Assembly (NCBI GenBank): GCA_037140375.1 | Contig: JBAXER010000085.1 | Span: 1-11,231 of the forward strand | DNA from: WLMZ01 sp037140375 | GTDB lineage: Bacteria > Actinomycetota > Acidimicrobiia > Acidimicrobiales > Ilumatobacteraceae | Direction: 5' to 3' | DNA length: 11,231 nucleotides | Shown here: piece by piece, positions 1-6,293 of the stretch | Numbering within the stretch: the stretch's first letter is position 1 | Layout: each line of letters begins with the position of its first letter | The notes under the pieces: generated by a model | Database searches by the model: none | What the model was told of the DNA's origin: nothing | Seen by the model: only the letters and a program-made list of their open reading frames with translations | Program-made: the position numbers and the translations under genes

Positions 1-1137
1 TGCGGGAGTCGATCGAAGGGCGCTTCGTCGATTGAGTTGCAAATCGCGTCGCCAGCAAAGCCAGTGAAGTTTGCACTCACTTCAGACAACGCTGCGATCA
101 AAGCCGGTTTGAGCAACGAGGCTGGCCCGCTTCGCATCGCCAACTTCGCCGACTACGTAGCCCCCGAACTGCTCGACAAGTTCAAGTCAGAGACCGGCGT
201 GACAGTTGAACTCAGCACCTTCGGCGACGATGTCGAGGCGCTCAGCAAGATCTCTACGGGTGCGTTCAAGGTTGACCTGCTGATGTCTACCGCTATCGAC
301 CTGCTGCCCAAGTACGTAGCGCTTCAGCTGGTGCAGCCGCTCGAGAAGAGCTACTTCACGAACTACGAAAACCTGTGGGACAGTGTGCGAGATCCGTTCT
401 ACGACCTGGGTGGCCAGTTCACCGTTCCGTACACCGTGTTCTCTACCGGCATCGGGTTTCGCTCAGACCTCGTGGCCGCCCCGCTCGAGGGCGACTCCGG
501 TTGGGACGCATTGTGGGATCCGCAATACAGCGGTGTCGCCGGGTTACTCGACTCGTATCGCGAGGCATTGGCTCTCGGTTTGCAACACGCTGGCATCGAC
601 AACATCAACACCGAATCACAGACCGACATCGACGCCGCTGTGGCCGAACTTCGCAAGATGTTCAAAGCCAGCAACCCGCGTCTCGACGTGCTTGGCTACC
701 AGAGCATCCCCGAGGGAACCACCACCATCAACCAGTTGTGGAGTGGCGACATTCTCGCCGCACAGGGCTACCTTCCCGAAGGCACCGACTCGTCGGTGCT
801 CGGGTACTGGGTGCCACCAATCGCCAAGCGAGTGATCAACAACGACGCGATGAGCATCATGCGCAGCGCCGAACATCCAGTGTTGGCCCACGCCTTTATC
901 AACTTCATGCTCGACCCTGAGAACGCCAAGATCAACCAGGCGTACATCGGCTATCAGAGCACGCTCAAGGGTTTCGAAGCTGAGACGTTGGTGGCCGAGG
1001 GCACGATTCCCGAGAACCTCGCCAACGCACTCGTCACCCAAGACGACTTCACCAAGGGTCAGCGCATCTTGGCCCTTCCAGCGGCCGCCGACAAGATGTG
1101 GCAGGACGCTTGGAGCTCGCTGCGCACGGGCGCATAA
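1..1137 (+). CDS. potD: Polyamine-type ABC transporter substrate-binding lipoprotein (PotD-like), 5' end cut by window
   Basis: Extracytoplasmic solute-binding protein of the spermidine/putrescine family (bacterial extracellular solute-binding class 1/8 style), which would deliver substrate to the two permeases that follow. The mature-protein start resembles actinobacterial PotD-like proteins: a short linker, a conserved P-V-x-(L/F) segment, a T-S-D-N turn, then L-R-I-A-N-F-A-D-Y-V (about residues 45-54 of the visible part). The end carries the usual Pro/Glu-rich helices. Frame 1 is open to base 1 and the first visible codon is Cys followed by Gly-Ser, as expected for the lipidated cysteine of a lipobox. 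I therefore read the gene as partial, with only its signal peptide and start missing. A TTG at 37 would be a formal start, but it would leave a secreted protein with no signal. 378 residues are visible. Stop TAA at 1135-1137, four bases before the next gene. The substrate (spermidine, putrescine or a related cation) cannot be fixed from sequence. Confidence 0.88.
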   Translation, partial: CGSRSKGASSIELQIASPAKPVKFALTSDNAAIKAGLSNEAGPLRIANFADYVAPELLDKFKSETGVTVELSTFGDDVEALSKISTGAFKVDLLMSTAIDLLPKYVALQLVQPLEKSYFTNYENLWDSVRDPFYDLGGQFTVPYTVFSTGIGFRSDLVAAPLEGDSGWDALWDPQYSGVAGLLDSYREALALGLQHAGIDNINTESQTDIDAAVAELRKMFKASNPRLDVLGYQSIPEGTTTINQLWSGDILAAQGYLPEGTDSSVLGYWVPPIAKRVINNDAMSIMRSAEHPVLAHAFINFMLDPENAKINQAYIGYQSTLKGFEAETLVAEGTIPENLANALVTQDDFTKGQRILALPAAADKMWQDAWSSLRTGA

Positions 1138-1141
1138 CCCC

Positions 1142-2041
1142 GTGGCACGTCGCTCGCGGCAATCGCTGAACACACTCTGGCTCGGCCTCGCCGCGCCCGG
1201 TATGGCGTGGATGGCCCTGTTCTTTATCGTGCCGTTCTACTCAGTCGCCGCGGTTGCGTTCGGACAGGTTGATCCCATTCGACAGTCGGCCGTGCCCGAG
1301 TGGAATCCGCGATATTGGGACTTCACGTTGTTCACCGATGTGATGCACCGAGTCATCGGCGGCGACCTTGGCACGGTCTTTATCCGCACAGCCGTCTACG
1401 TCGTTATCGCTGTGGCCGGCTGCGTTGTTGTGGGCTACCCGGTGGCCTACTTCGTGAGCCGCGAAGCGGGCAAGTGGCGCGCTGCCTTACTCGTGTTGAT
1501 GATCCTGCCCTACTGGGTGAGCTACTTGATGCGTATGTTGGCGTGGGTCAATCTGCTGCAGCCGCAGGGCTGGATGGCGCAACTGCTGAGCCATCTACCA
1601 GCGGGCAATCGCAACTGGCTCAGCGGCCAACCGATCACCGTGGTGCTGGGCTTGGTCTACGGCTACGTGCCCTTTTTTATCCTGCCCTTATACGCAACGC
1701 TCGATCGCATTGACGGGCGATTACTCGAAGCCGCTCGCGACCTTGGGGCCACGGGTCGCCAAGCGTTTTGGCGAGTGACACTTCCACTGTCGCGGCAGGG
1801 CCTGATGGCCGCCTGTGTCATCACCGCGTTGCCGATGGTGGGCGACTACTACACCAACAACTTGTTGTCGGCTTCGCCACGAACCGAGATGGTGGGCAAC
1901 CAGATTGTGTTCTTTCTACAGCAAACCACGCAGCCTCAGGTTGGCGCCTCGCTGGTGCTGATGTTGTCGGCGGCTCTGCTCGTCGTGATGGCCGGCTACC
2001 TCGTAAGCGTGAACCGAGCCCAGAAATTGGTGACCCGATGA
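1142..2041 (+). CDS. potB: Polyamine ABC transporter permease, PotB-like
   Basis: Inner-membrane permease of a spermidine/putrescine importer (BPD_transp_1 fold), 299 aa, about the usual family length. The N-terminal hydrophobic segment is at residues 12-40, followed by a periplasmic stretch and five further membrane segments. The cytoplasmic EAA loop that docks on the ATPase is clear at residues 196-216: E-A-A-R-D-L-G-A, then W-R-V-T-L-P. The GTG start at 1142 is four bases after the PotD stop, with no good Shine-Dalgarno, so translation is probably coupled. The stop overlaps the start of the next permease as ATGA (2038-2041). Neighbours and motifs make a polyamine-type permease pair very likely; the exact substrate is unknown. 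Confidence 0.9.
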   Translation: MARRSRQSLNTLWLGLAAPGMAWMALFFIVPFYSVAAVAFGQVDPIRQSAVPEWNPRYWDFTLFTDVMHRVIGGDLGTVFIRTAVYVVIAVAGCVVVGYPVAYFVSREAGKWRAALLVLMILPYWVSYLMRMLAWVNLLQPQGWMAQLLSHLPAGNRNWLSGQPITVVLGLVYGYVPFFILPLYATLDRIDGRLLEAARDLGATGRQAFWRVTLPLSRQGLMAACVITALPMVGDYYTNNLLSASPRTEMVGNQIVFFLQQTTQPQVGASLVLMLSAALLVVMAGYLVSVNRAQKLVTR

Positions 2042-2892
2042 AGCGCAAACCCAAACTGCTTGCAAGCTTCACGGCTCTGTACGTGTTGTGGAGCATGCTG
2101 CCCGTTGCAATCGCTGTGCTGTTCAGCTTCAACTCGGGTCGCAGCCGATCAACATGGCAGGGATTCTCGCTGCGCTGGTATTGGGGCGATCCGTTCTCAT
2201 CGGTGTGGCACGACGACAGCCTGCTGCGCGCGTTACGCAACAGCCTCGTGCTCGCCGCGCTCACAATTCTTGTGGCTACTCCGCTTGGCGTTGGGTTGGC
2301 GCTGGGGCTCACCCGTTGGCGCGGCAAACCCGCACGAGTCGCGAACGGCATTCTGCTCTTGCCGTTAGTCACCCCCGAACTTGTGGTCGGAACCGCGTTG
2401 TTCTTGGTGGTCACCAACAGCTACACGTTCCTCGATCTGGGCCGGCCCGCGCAGTTGGTGGGGCATGTCACCTTCTCGCTCAGCTACGTGGTCATTGTGG
2501 TTCGAGGACGATTGCTCTCAATCGGACCCGACCTTGAAGAGGCCGCGCGAGATCTTGGCGCGTCGCCGTTTCAAGCCGTGCGAATGGTCATCGTGCCGTT
2601 GCTCACGCCTGCGATCTTTGCGTCAGCGGTGCTCGTCTTTGCAACCTCTATCGACGACTTCGTGGCATCGTCGCTGCTGTCCTCTGGCGCCGGATCCGAG
2701 ACCGTGCCAGTAAAGATCTACGGGTCGGTCCGCGGCGGCGCGACACCTGCACTGAACGCGCTGGCCACCATCATGCTGAGTGTGTCGATGCTGGCGCTTG
2801 TTGTGGTGTTCGCAATCATGCGCGTGATGCGCCGCCGTCAAGGCGATACCAACGCTGGCGAGAACAGTTTGAAAGAACTCGCGAGTTGGTAA
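2038..2892 (+). CDS. potC: Polyamine ABC transporter permease, PotC-like
   Basis: Second permease of the importer, 284 aa. The N-terminal membrane segment is at about residues 10-32, and the EAA loop is at 168-188 (E-A-A-R-D-L-G-A-S, then V-I-V-P-L). The F-A-T-S-I-D-D-F segment at 201-208 is typical of PotC-type proteins (family recall). The reading frame is open further upstream, back to 1768, inside potB. I chose ATG 2038 because it overlaps the potB stop as ATGA, because the protein then starts with a basic tail and membrane helix as PotC does, and because the upstream extension is a low-quality shadow of potB. The stop at 2890-2892 faces the potA stop across five bases, so this three-gene operon ends here. 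Confidence 0.92.
   Translation: MKRKPKLLASFTALYVLWSMLPVAIAVLFSFNSGRSRSTWQGFSLRWYWGDPFSSVWHDDSLLRALRNSLVLAALTILVATPLGVGLALGLTRWRGKPARVANGILLLPLVTPELVVGTALFLVVTNSYTFLDLGRPAQLVGHVTFSLSYVVIVVRGRLLSIGPDLEEAARDLGASPFQAVRMVIVPLLTPAIFASAVLVFATSIDDFVASSLLSSGAGSETVPVKIYGSVRGGATPALNALATIMLSVSMLALVVVFAIMRVMRRRQGDTNAGENSLKELASW
2876..2887. repeat. 12-bp perfect palindrome at the 3' end of potC
   Basis: AACTCGCGAGTT in the last codons of potC, with a second small repeat GCTC-AGT-GAGC at 2896-2906 across the potA stop. Together they straddle the convergent gene ends. A bidirectional terminator is possible, but the stems are short and there is no T-tract. Confidence 0.25.
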
Positions 2893-2897
2893 TCGGC

Positions 2898-3983
2898 TCA
2901 GTGAGCGAGGATCCGCACCGCATCACTTGGGCACCACAGCTGCACCAGTGATCCGCGCTCGGGCACCACTGAGTCACCGTCATTGGCGATCAAGGCTTGC
3001 ACGGTGACGCCAAACGCAAGCTCCACATAGACCTGGGTCACCGACCCCACGTAGACCACACGACTCACGAAACCAGCGAGGTTCGATTGCGCCCCTGGGC
3101 CCACGAGACGAAGACGTTCTGGCCGCACGATCAAACGGACCGGACCCGTGAGCGTTTGCGACTCGGCCACTGCGATTCGCTGACCTGCCAACGTGCAACT
3201 GCCGTCGCCGTTTGCTTGCGCATCGATGAGGTTGGCGGTGCCGAGAAAGTCAGCGACGTACGCGTTCTCGGGCCGTTCGTAGACCTCGCGCGGTGTGCCC
3301 AGTTGCGCAACGACGCCATGGTCCATCACTGCGAGCCGATCGCTCATCGTGAGCGCTTCTTCTTGATCGTGCGTTACGTAGACAAAGGTGATGCCCACGT
3401 CGCGCTGCAGGCTCACCAGCTCTGATTGCAACGTCTTGCGAAGCTTCGCATCGAGCGCTCCGAGCGGCTCGTCGAGCAACAACACGCTGGGCCGCAACAC
3501 CAGTGCTCGAGCCAACGCAACGCGCTGCTGTTGGCCGCCCGACAACTGATGTGGCATCCGCTTGCTGAACTCGCCAAGGCGCACCAGTTCGAGCGCCTCG
3601 CCAACGCGCTTGGCGGTCTCGGCCTTTGACGATTTAGTGAACCGCAACCCAAACCCAACGTTGTCGGCAACGCTGAGATGGGGGAACAATGCATAGCTCT
3701 GGAACACGGTGTTGACCGGACGCTTGTCGGCACCAACGTGGGTGATATCTACGTCGTCGATGAGCACGCGCCCACTGGTGGGCTCTTCGAAACCGGCGAT
3801 CATTCGCAGCGTTGTGGTCTTGCCGCAACCCGATGGGCCCAGCAGTGAGAAGAACTCGCCGCCCGCGATCGTGAGATCAATTCGGTCAACCGCAACCTGC
3901 GCCGGGTAGTGCTTCGACAATTGATCAAGCGTGATTGAGCCAGAGGTCTGACGCGCTTCAAGACCGACTTCGTCGTTATTCAT
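2898..3983 (-). CDS. potA: Polyamine ABC transporter ATP-binding protein, PotA-like
   Basis: Cytoplasmic ATPase that would power the PotB/PotC channel; 361 aa from the chosen start, normal for PotA. Visible motifs: Walker A G-P-S-G-C-G-K-T-T at residues 49-57, Q-loop Gln95, ABC signature L-S-G-G-Q at 147-151, Walker B L-L-L-D-E-P at 168-173, H-loop His205 in V-T-H-D, then a C-terminal TOBE-type domain with V-R-P-E-R at about 287-291. A GTG seven codons upstream (4004) could also start it. I prefer ATG 3983 because a TAATAT hexamer sits just 8 bases before it, suggesting a leaderless message, and no Shine-Dalgarno precedes either start. It is convergent with potC rather than part of the potDBC operon. 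The crotonase gene lies upstream on the same strand with a 52-base gap. Confidence 0.93.
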   Translation of the reverse strand: MNNDEVGLEARQTSGSITLDQLSKHYPAQVAVDRIDLTIAGGEFFSLLGPSGCGKTTTLRMIAGFEEPTSGRVLIDDVDITHVGADKRPVNTVFQSYALFPHLSVADNVGFGLRFTKSSKAETAKRVGEALELVRLGEFSKRMPHQLSGGQQQRVALARALVLRPSVLLLDEPLGALDAKLRKTLQSELVSLQRDVGITFVYVTHDQEEALTMSDRLAVMDHGVVAQLGTPREVYERPENAYVADFLGTANLIDAQANGDGSCTLAGQRIAVAESQTLTGPVRLIVRPERLRLVGPGAQSNLAGFVSRVVYVGSVTQVYVELAFGVTVQALIANDGDSVVPERGSLVQLWCPSDAVRILAH

Positions 3984-3991
3984 TGCAGTTG

Positions 3992-3997
3992 ATATTA
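3992..3997 (-). promoter_or_regulatory. Candidate -10 box for a leaderless potA message
   Basis: On the minus strand TAATAT is followed by 8 bases and then the potA ATG, which would put the transcription start at or next to the start codon. No convincing -35 hexamer at normal spacing was found. Leaderless messages are common in actinobacteria. Weak evidence, based on spacing only. Confidence 0.3.
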
Positions 3998-4022
3998 GCC
4001 ACACCGGCCAAGTGAATACCGC

Positions 4023-4035
4023 TGGTCAGGGACCA
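4023..4035 (-). terminator. Small stem-loop directly after the crotonase stop codon
   Basis: TGGTC / GACCA form a perfect 5-bp stem around a 3-base loop, beginning at the base next to the crotonase stop codon (4036-4038). There is no T-tract, so this could be a weak terminator, an attenuator before potA, or chance. Confidence 0.2.
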
Positions 4036-4845
4036 CTAACGAAGCTTGGGCTTCACCCTGACTTTGTTCTCGAAGTCTTGCTGTCCCTCGGCGTACAGGT
4101 TCTGACTCATGCCGTGAGCGATGAGCGCCGGGGCCATGCCTTTTGCCTGGCTCGGTGCGAGTTCTCGCGCTGCCCAGATTGCCCGAAGCGTGGCCTGCAC
4201 GGCCATTGCGGGCTGCGAGGCAATCGCTTGCGCTAGCTCAAGCGTGGTGGCCATCAGTTCGCCCGACGCAGTGACTTCGCTGACCATGCCCATACGCAGA
4301 GCCGTTGCGGCGGAGATCTTCTCGCGGGAGCCCACCAGCGACATGCGCAGCAGATCGCCAAACGGCATTCTGTTGATCATCTTCATCGGCTCGTACACCG
4401 CAGGCATTCCATAGGTGACGTGTGGATCGAAGAAGGTGGCGTGGTCGGCAGCCACCACGATGTCGGCCTCGGCGAGAATATAGAACCCTCCGCCACAGCA
4501 CATTCCGTTGACGGCAGCGATGACCGGCTTCCACAGGTCGCACGACTTGGGGCCGAGGTCGTCGCCCGGATCGTCGTACATGAACGCATTGCTGGTTCCG
4601 AACAGCGTGCCTTCCATCACCGACATCGGCTGGTTGCGATCGATGCCAACGCAAAATGCTCGGTCGCCAGAGCCAGTGATGACTCCGACATTGATTGAGT
4701 TGTCCGAACGCATGTCGCGCCACACACTGCGCAACTCGTCTTGCATCGTCTGGTCGAAAGCATTGAGGACATCGGGTCGGTTCAGCGTGACAACGAGGAC
4801 GGCGTCTTGCTGCTCGACAGTGATGGTTGTGTACGACGACTTCAT
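4036..4845 (-). CDS. Crotonase-fold (enoyl-CoA hydratase/isomerase family) protein lacking both catalytic glutamates
   Basis: 269-aa member of the crotonase superfamily, which binds acyl-CoA thioesters in an oxyanion hole. Visible: N-R-P-D-V-L-N-A-F at residues 22-30, the first oxyanion-hole motif A-F-C-V-G-I-D at 63-69, and the second G-M-C-C-G-G-G at 114-120. Aligned from memory to rat mitochondrial enoyl-CoA hydratase, the two catalytic glutamates (Glu144, Glu164) fall on Tyr122 and His142 (F-F-D-P-H-V). A standard hydratase reaction is therefore unlikely. Isomerase, hydrolase, lyase or other CoA chemistry is possible. The frame stays open to 5202, but ATG 4845 is preferred: it has GGAG five bases upstream and begins the conserved domain. 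It lies 37 bases after the 179-aa gene on the same strand, possibly one operon. The substrate is unknown. Confidence 0.85.
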   Translation of the reverse strand: MKSSYTTITVEQQDAVLVVTLNRPDVLNAFDQTMQDELRSVWRDMRSDNSINVGVITGSGDRAFCVGIDRNQPMSVMEGTLFGTSNAFMYDDPGDDLGPKSCDLWKPVIAAVNGMCCGGGFYILAEADIVVAADHATFFDPHVTYGMPAVYEPMKMINRMPFGDLLRMSLVGSREKISAATALRMGMVSEVTASGELMATTLELAQAIASQPAMAVQATLRAIWAARELAPSQAKGMAPALIAHGMSQNLYAEGQQDFENKVRVKPKLR

Positions 4846-4850
4846 GTCTG

Positions 4851-4854
4851 CTCC
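4851..4854 (-). promoter_or_regulatory. Ribosome binding site fixing the crotonase start
   Basis: GGAG on the minus strand, five bases before ATG 4845. It rules against the long upstream extension of this frame. Confidence 0.6.
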
Positions 4855-4882
4855 AAAAACACTGGGCGGCTTCTGTAATTGA

Positions 4883-5422
4883 TCAGCGCGTGGCCGAAGA
4901 CTTCCGCAAGGAGGAGAGCCAACCGAGGTCCGGGCCGAAAGCTGTGGATGATGGGTCTCCAACAACGCGGAGATAGGCGTCGTCGAACGCTTGTTGACCG
5001 ACGCCGAACTCGGCAGCGATGCGCCGACTGCGATTGCGCGGCAGGCCATGCCGAAGCGACATCTGATGCAGCACCTCGGCTCGCAGCGCCATGTCCTCGG
5101 GGAGGAGCACTTTCCACGAATCAACAGTGTTCTCGATGAGTCTGCTTGCGGCAGGCTTCGACCGCCTGCGGGAGTTGCGGAACGACTCGATAAATGCCGC
5201 ATCGGCCTCGCCCGGGAGGGATCGGCGCATCAGTTCGGGGTCGCCATCGAGGATGGCGGAGAAGAGCCCCGCAGCCTCTGGGGACACCGAAGCGAGGGCC
5301 GCGTTGCGATCACCGATGCGCCGCGCTTCTTGTTCGAGGAGGAAGACAATCGCTCGCGCTCGGCGAATTCGTGACAGTCCGCCCCCGAGAATCTCCTCGC
5401 GGCTGAAAAACTGATCCGACAC
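4883..5422 (-). CDS. Protein of unknown function, 179 aa, divergent from the MinD-like gene
   Basis: I do not recognise a named family. The protein looks soluble and mostly helical, with no signal peptide or membrane span. It has a distinctive N-terminus F-F-S-R-E-E-I-L-G-G-G (residues 5-15), a basic then hydrophobic helix R-R-A-R-A-I-V-F-L-L-E (20-30), an Arg/Lys patch R-R-R-S-K (85-89), and a C-terminal helical part around E-D-M-A-L-R-A-E-V-L (109-118), ending in a flexible tail. The GTG start at 5422 is supported by GGAGG six bases upstream. It is divergent from the MinD-like gene and shares its 98-bp control region, so co-regulation with the right-hand cluster is plausible. It may also be cotranscribed with the crotonase gene 37 bases downstream. 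Low codon irregularity and a clean RBS make it a real gene; the function is open. Confidence 0.7.
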   Translation of the reverse strand: MSDQFFSREEILGGGLSRIRRARAIVFLLEQEARRIGDRNAALASVSPEAAGLFSAILDGDPELMRRSLPGEADAAFIESFRNSRRRSKPAASRLIENTVDSWKVLLPEDMALRAEVLHQMSLRHGLPRNRSRRIAAEFGVGQQAFDDAYLRVVGDPSSTAFGPDLGWLSSLRKSSATR

Positions 5423-5428
5423 CGACTA

Positions 5429-5433
5429 CCTCC
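5429..5433 (-). promoter_or_regulatory. Ribosome binding site for the 179-aa gene (supports GTG start)
   Basis: GGAGG on the minus strand, six bases before GTG 5422. Confidence 0.6.
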
Positions 5434-5482
5434 AATATGCGTAGCACGGTTGGCCACGGCTAAGATCCAACGATTGTATCCA

Positions 5483-5496
5483 GCAGCGCACGCTGC
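5483..5496. repeat. Inverted repeat GCAGCG-CA-CGCTGC in the divergent region
   Basis: Perfect 6-bp arms around a CA centre, 24 bases before the TTG start of the MinD-like gene. It could be a dimeric regulator site or a leader hairpin. Confidence 0.35.
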
Positions 5497-5506
5497 GGGA
5501 GCTACC

Positions 5507-5512
5507 GGGAGG
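5507..5512 (+). promoter_or_regulatory. Ribosome binding site GGGAGG deciding the TTG start of the MinD-like gene
   Basis: GGGAGG lies eight bases before TTG 5521. It is itself half of an inverted repeat, GGAGG-AA-CCTCC (5508-5519). In RNA a GGAG/CTCC stem with a GAAC loop could hide the site. Confidence 0.65.
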
Positions 5513-5520
5513 AACCTCCG

Positions 5521-6273
5521 TTGACCAAGATCGTGTCTGTCCATTCATTTCGTGGTGGAACTGGGAAGAGCAATACGAGCGCCAACATCGCGGCGCAACT
5601 CGCTCTTGCCGGAAAGCGTGTCGCAGTAGTTGACACCGATGTGCAATCGCCAGGGATTCATGTTCTTTTCGGCTTCGACGAAGAGATGCAAGGCAAGATG
5701 CTCAACGACTATCTCTACGGCGGCTGCCCAATCGTCGAGTGCGCACACGATGTCACCTCGAAGGTGGGCGCAACCACCGGAACGTTGTACCTCGTGCCCG
5801 CCAGCATCAAGGCCGCCGACATCGCCAAGGTGCTGCGCCAGGGCTACGACGTCGAGCTCCTTAACGAAGGCTTCCGGGCACTCGTCAAAGGCTTGAACCT
5901 CGACGTCTTGGTCATCGACACGCATCCGGGTCTCAACGAAGAGACCCTGCTTTCCATCACGATCAGCGACACCCTGTTGCTCATCCTGCGCCCCGACAAG
6001 CAAGACTTTCAGGGAACTGCCGTCACCGTCGACATCGCTCGTCGGCTCGACGTACCCGAATTGCTGTTGCTGGTCAACAAGGTTCCGTCACAGGCAGATC
6101 TCGCCGCAGTCGCCGAAGATGTCTCGCGTGCCTACGGTGCCGAAGTCGCAGGCGTGCTGCAACTCACCGAAGACATGGTCACCAACGCCTCCGGTGGCCT
6201 GTTCAGCATCACCAGCCCCGACCACCCGTGGTCGCGCACCCTTGCATCTGTCGCTGCACGCGTCGGCGCGTAA
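5521..6273 (+). CDS. MinD/ParA-like P-loop ATPase with FRGGTGKS motif
   Basis: 250-aa SIMIBI-class ATPase of the MinD/ParA/Mrp group. Visible: P-loop F-R-G-G-T-G-K-S at residues 10-17, switch I region V-D-T-D-V-Q-S-P-G at 37-45, Walker B-like V-I-D-T-H-P-G at 131-137, and a guanine/adenine-side L-V-N-K-V-P at 184-189. Classical MinD/ParA proteins carry a deviant Walker A with a signature lysine (K-G-G-x-G-K-T) used for dimerisation-dependent hydrolysis; here that position is Arg11. There is no clear MinD C-terminal amphipathic membrane helix, since the protein ends L-A-S-V-A-A-R-V-G-A. The TTG start is backed by GGGAGG. It is followed 20 bases later by the GNAT-like gene on the same strand. 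Context suggests a spatial or switch role in the neighbouring sensor/adenylation set rather than chromosome or septum placement; no parB or minCE is visible. Confidence 0.88.
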   Translation: MTKIVSVHSFRGGTGKSNTSANIAAQLALAGKRVAVVDTDVQSPGIHVLFGFDEEMQGKMLNDYLYGGCPIVECAHDVTSKVGATTGTLYLVPASIKAADIAKVLRQGYDVELLNEGFRALVKGLNLDVLVIDTHPGLNEETLLSITISDTLLLILRPDKQDFQGTAVTVDIARRLDVPELLLLVNKVPSQADLAAVAEDVSRAYGAEVAGVLQLTEDMVTNASGGLFSITSPDHPWSRTLASVAARVGA

Positions 6274-6293
6274 CCCACCTCGGCCATAGGCCA

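Larger units (their letters stand above)
5423..5520. promoter_or_regulatory. 98-bp divergent control region between the 179-aa gene and the MinD-like gene
   Basis: Must hold the start signals for both divergent genes. I see Shine-Dalgarno sequences at both ends, the inverted repeat 5483-5496 and the hairpin 5508-5519. The only promoter-like pair on the plus strand is TTGGCC (5450-5455), 18 bases, TTGTAT (5474-5479), which is weak. TAAGAT at 5461-5466 is another possible -10. Confidence 0.45.

Noticed and set aside
3..35. Possible end of another gene in frame 3 (stop TGA 33-35) before a TTG start at 37
   Set aside because: Frame 1 is open through the edge and gives a lipoprotein-like start; a TTG start would leave a solute-binding protein without a signal peptide.
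616..1173. 185-codon minus-strand frame opposite the PotD-like gene
   Set aside because: No recognisable motif, antisense to a clear family member, and its composition is that of a high-GC shadow.
1768..2037. Upstream extension of the PotC-like frame
   Set aside because: Lies inside potB out of frame; ATG 2038 overlaps the potB stop as expected for coupled permeases.
4846..5202. N-terminal extension of the crotonase reading frame
   Set aside because: Overlaps the 179-aa gene in another frame, is low complexity and Arg/Ser-rich, and a good RBS marks ATG 4845.
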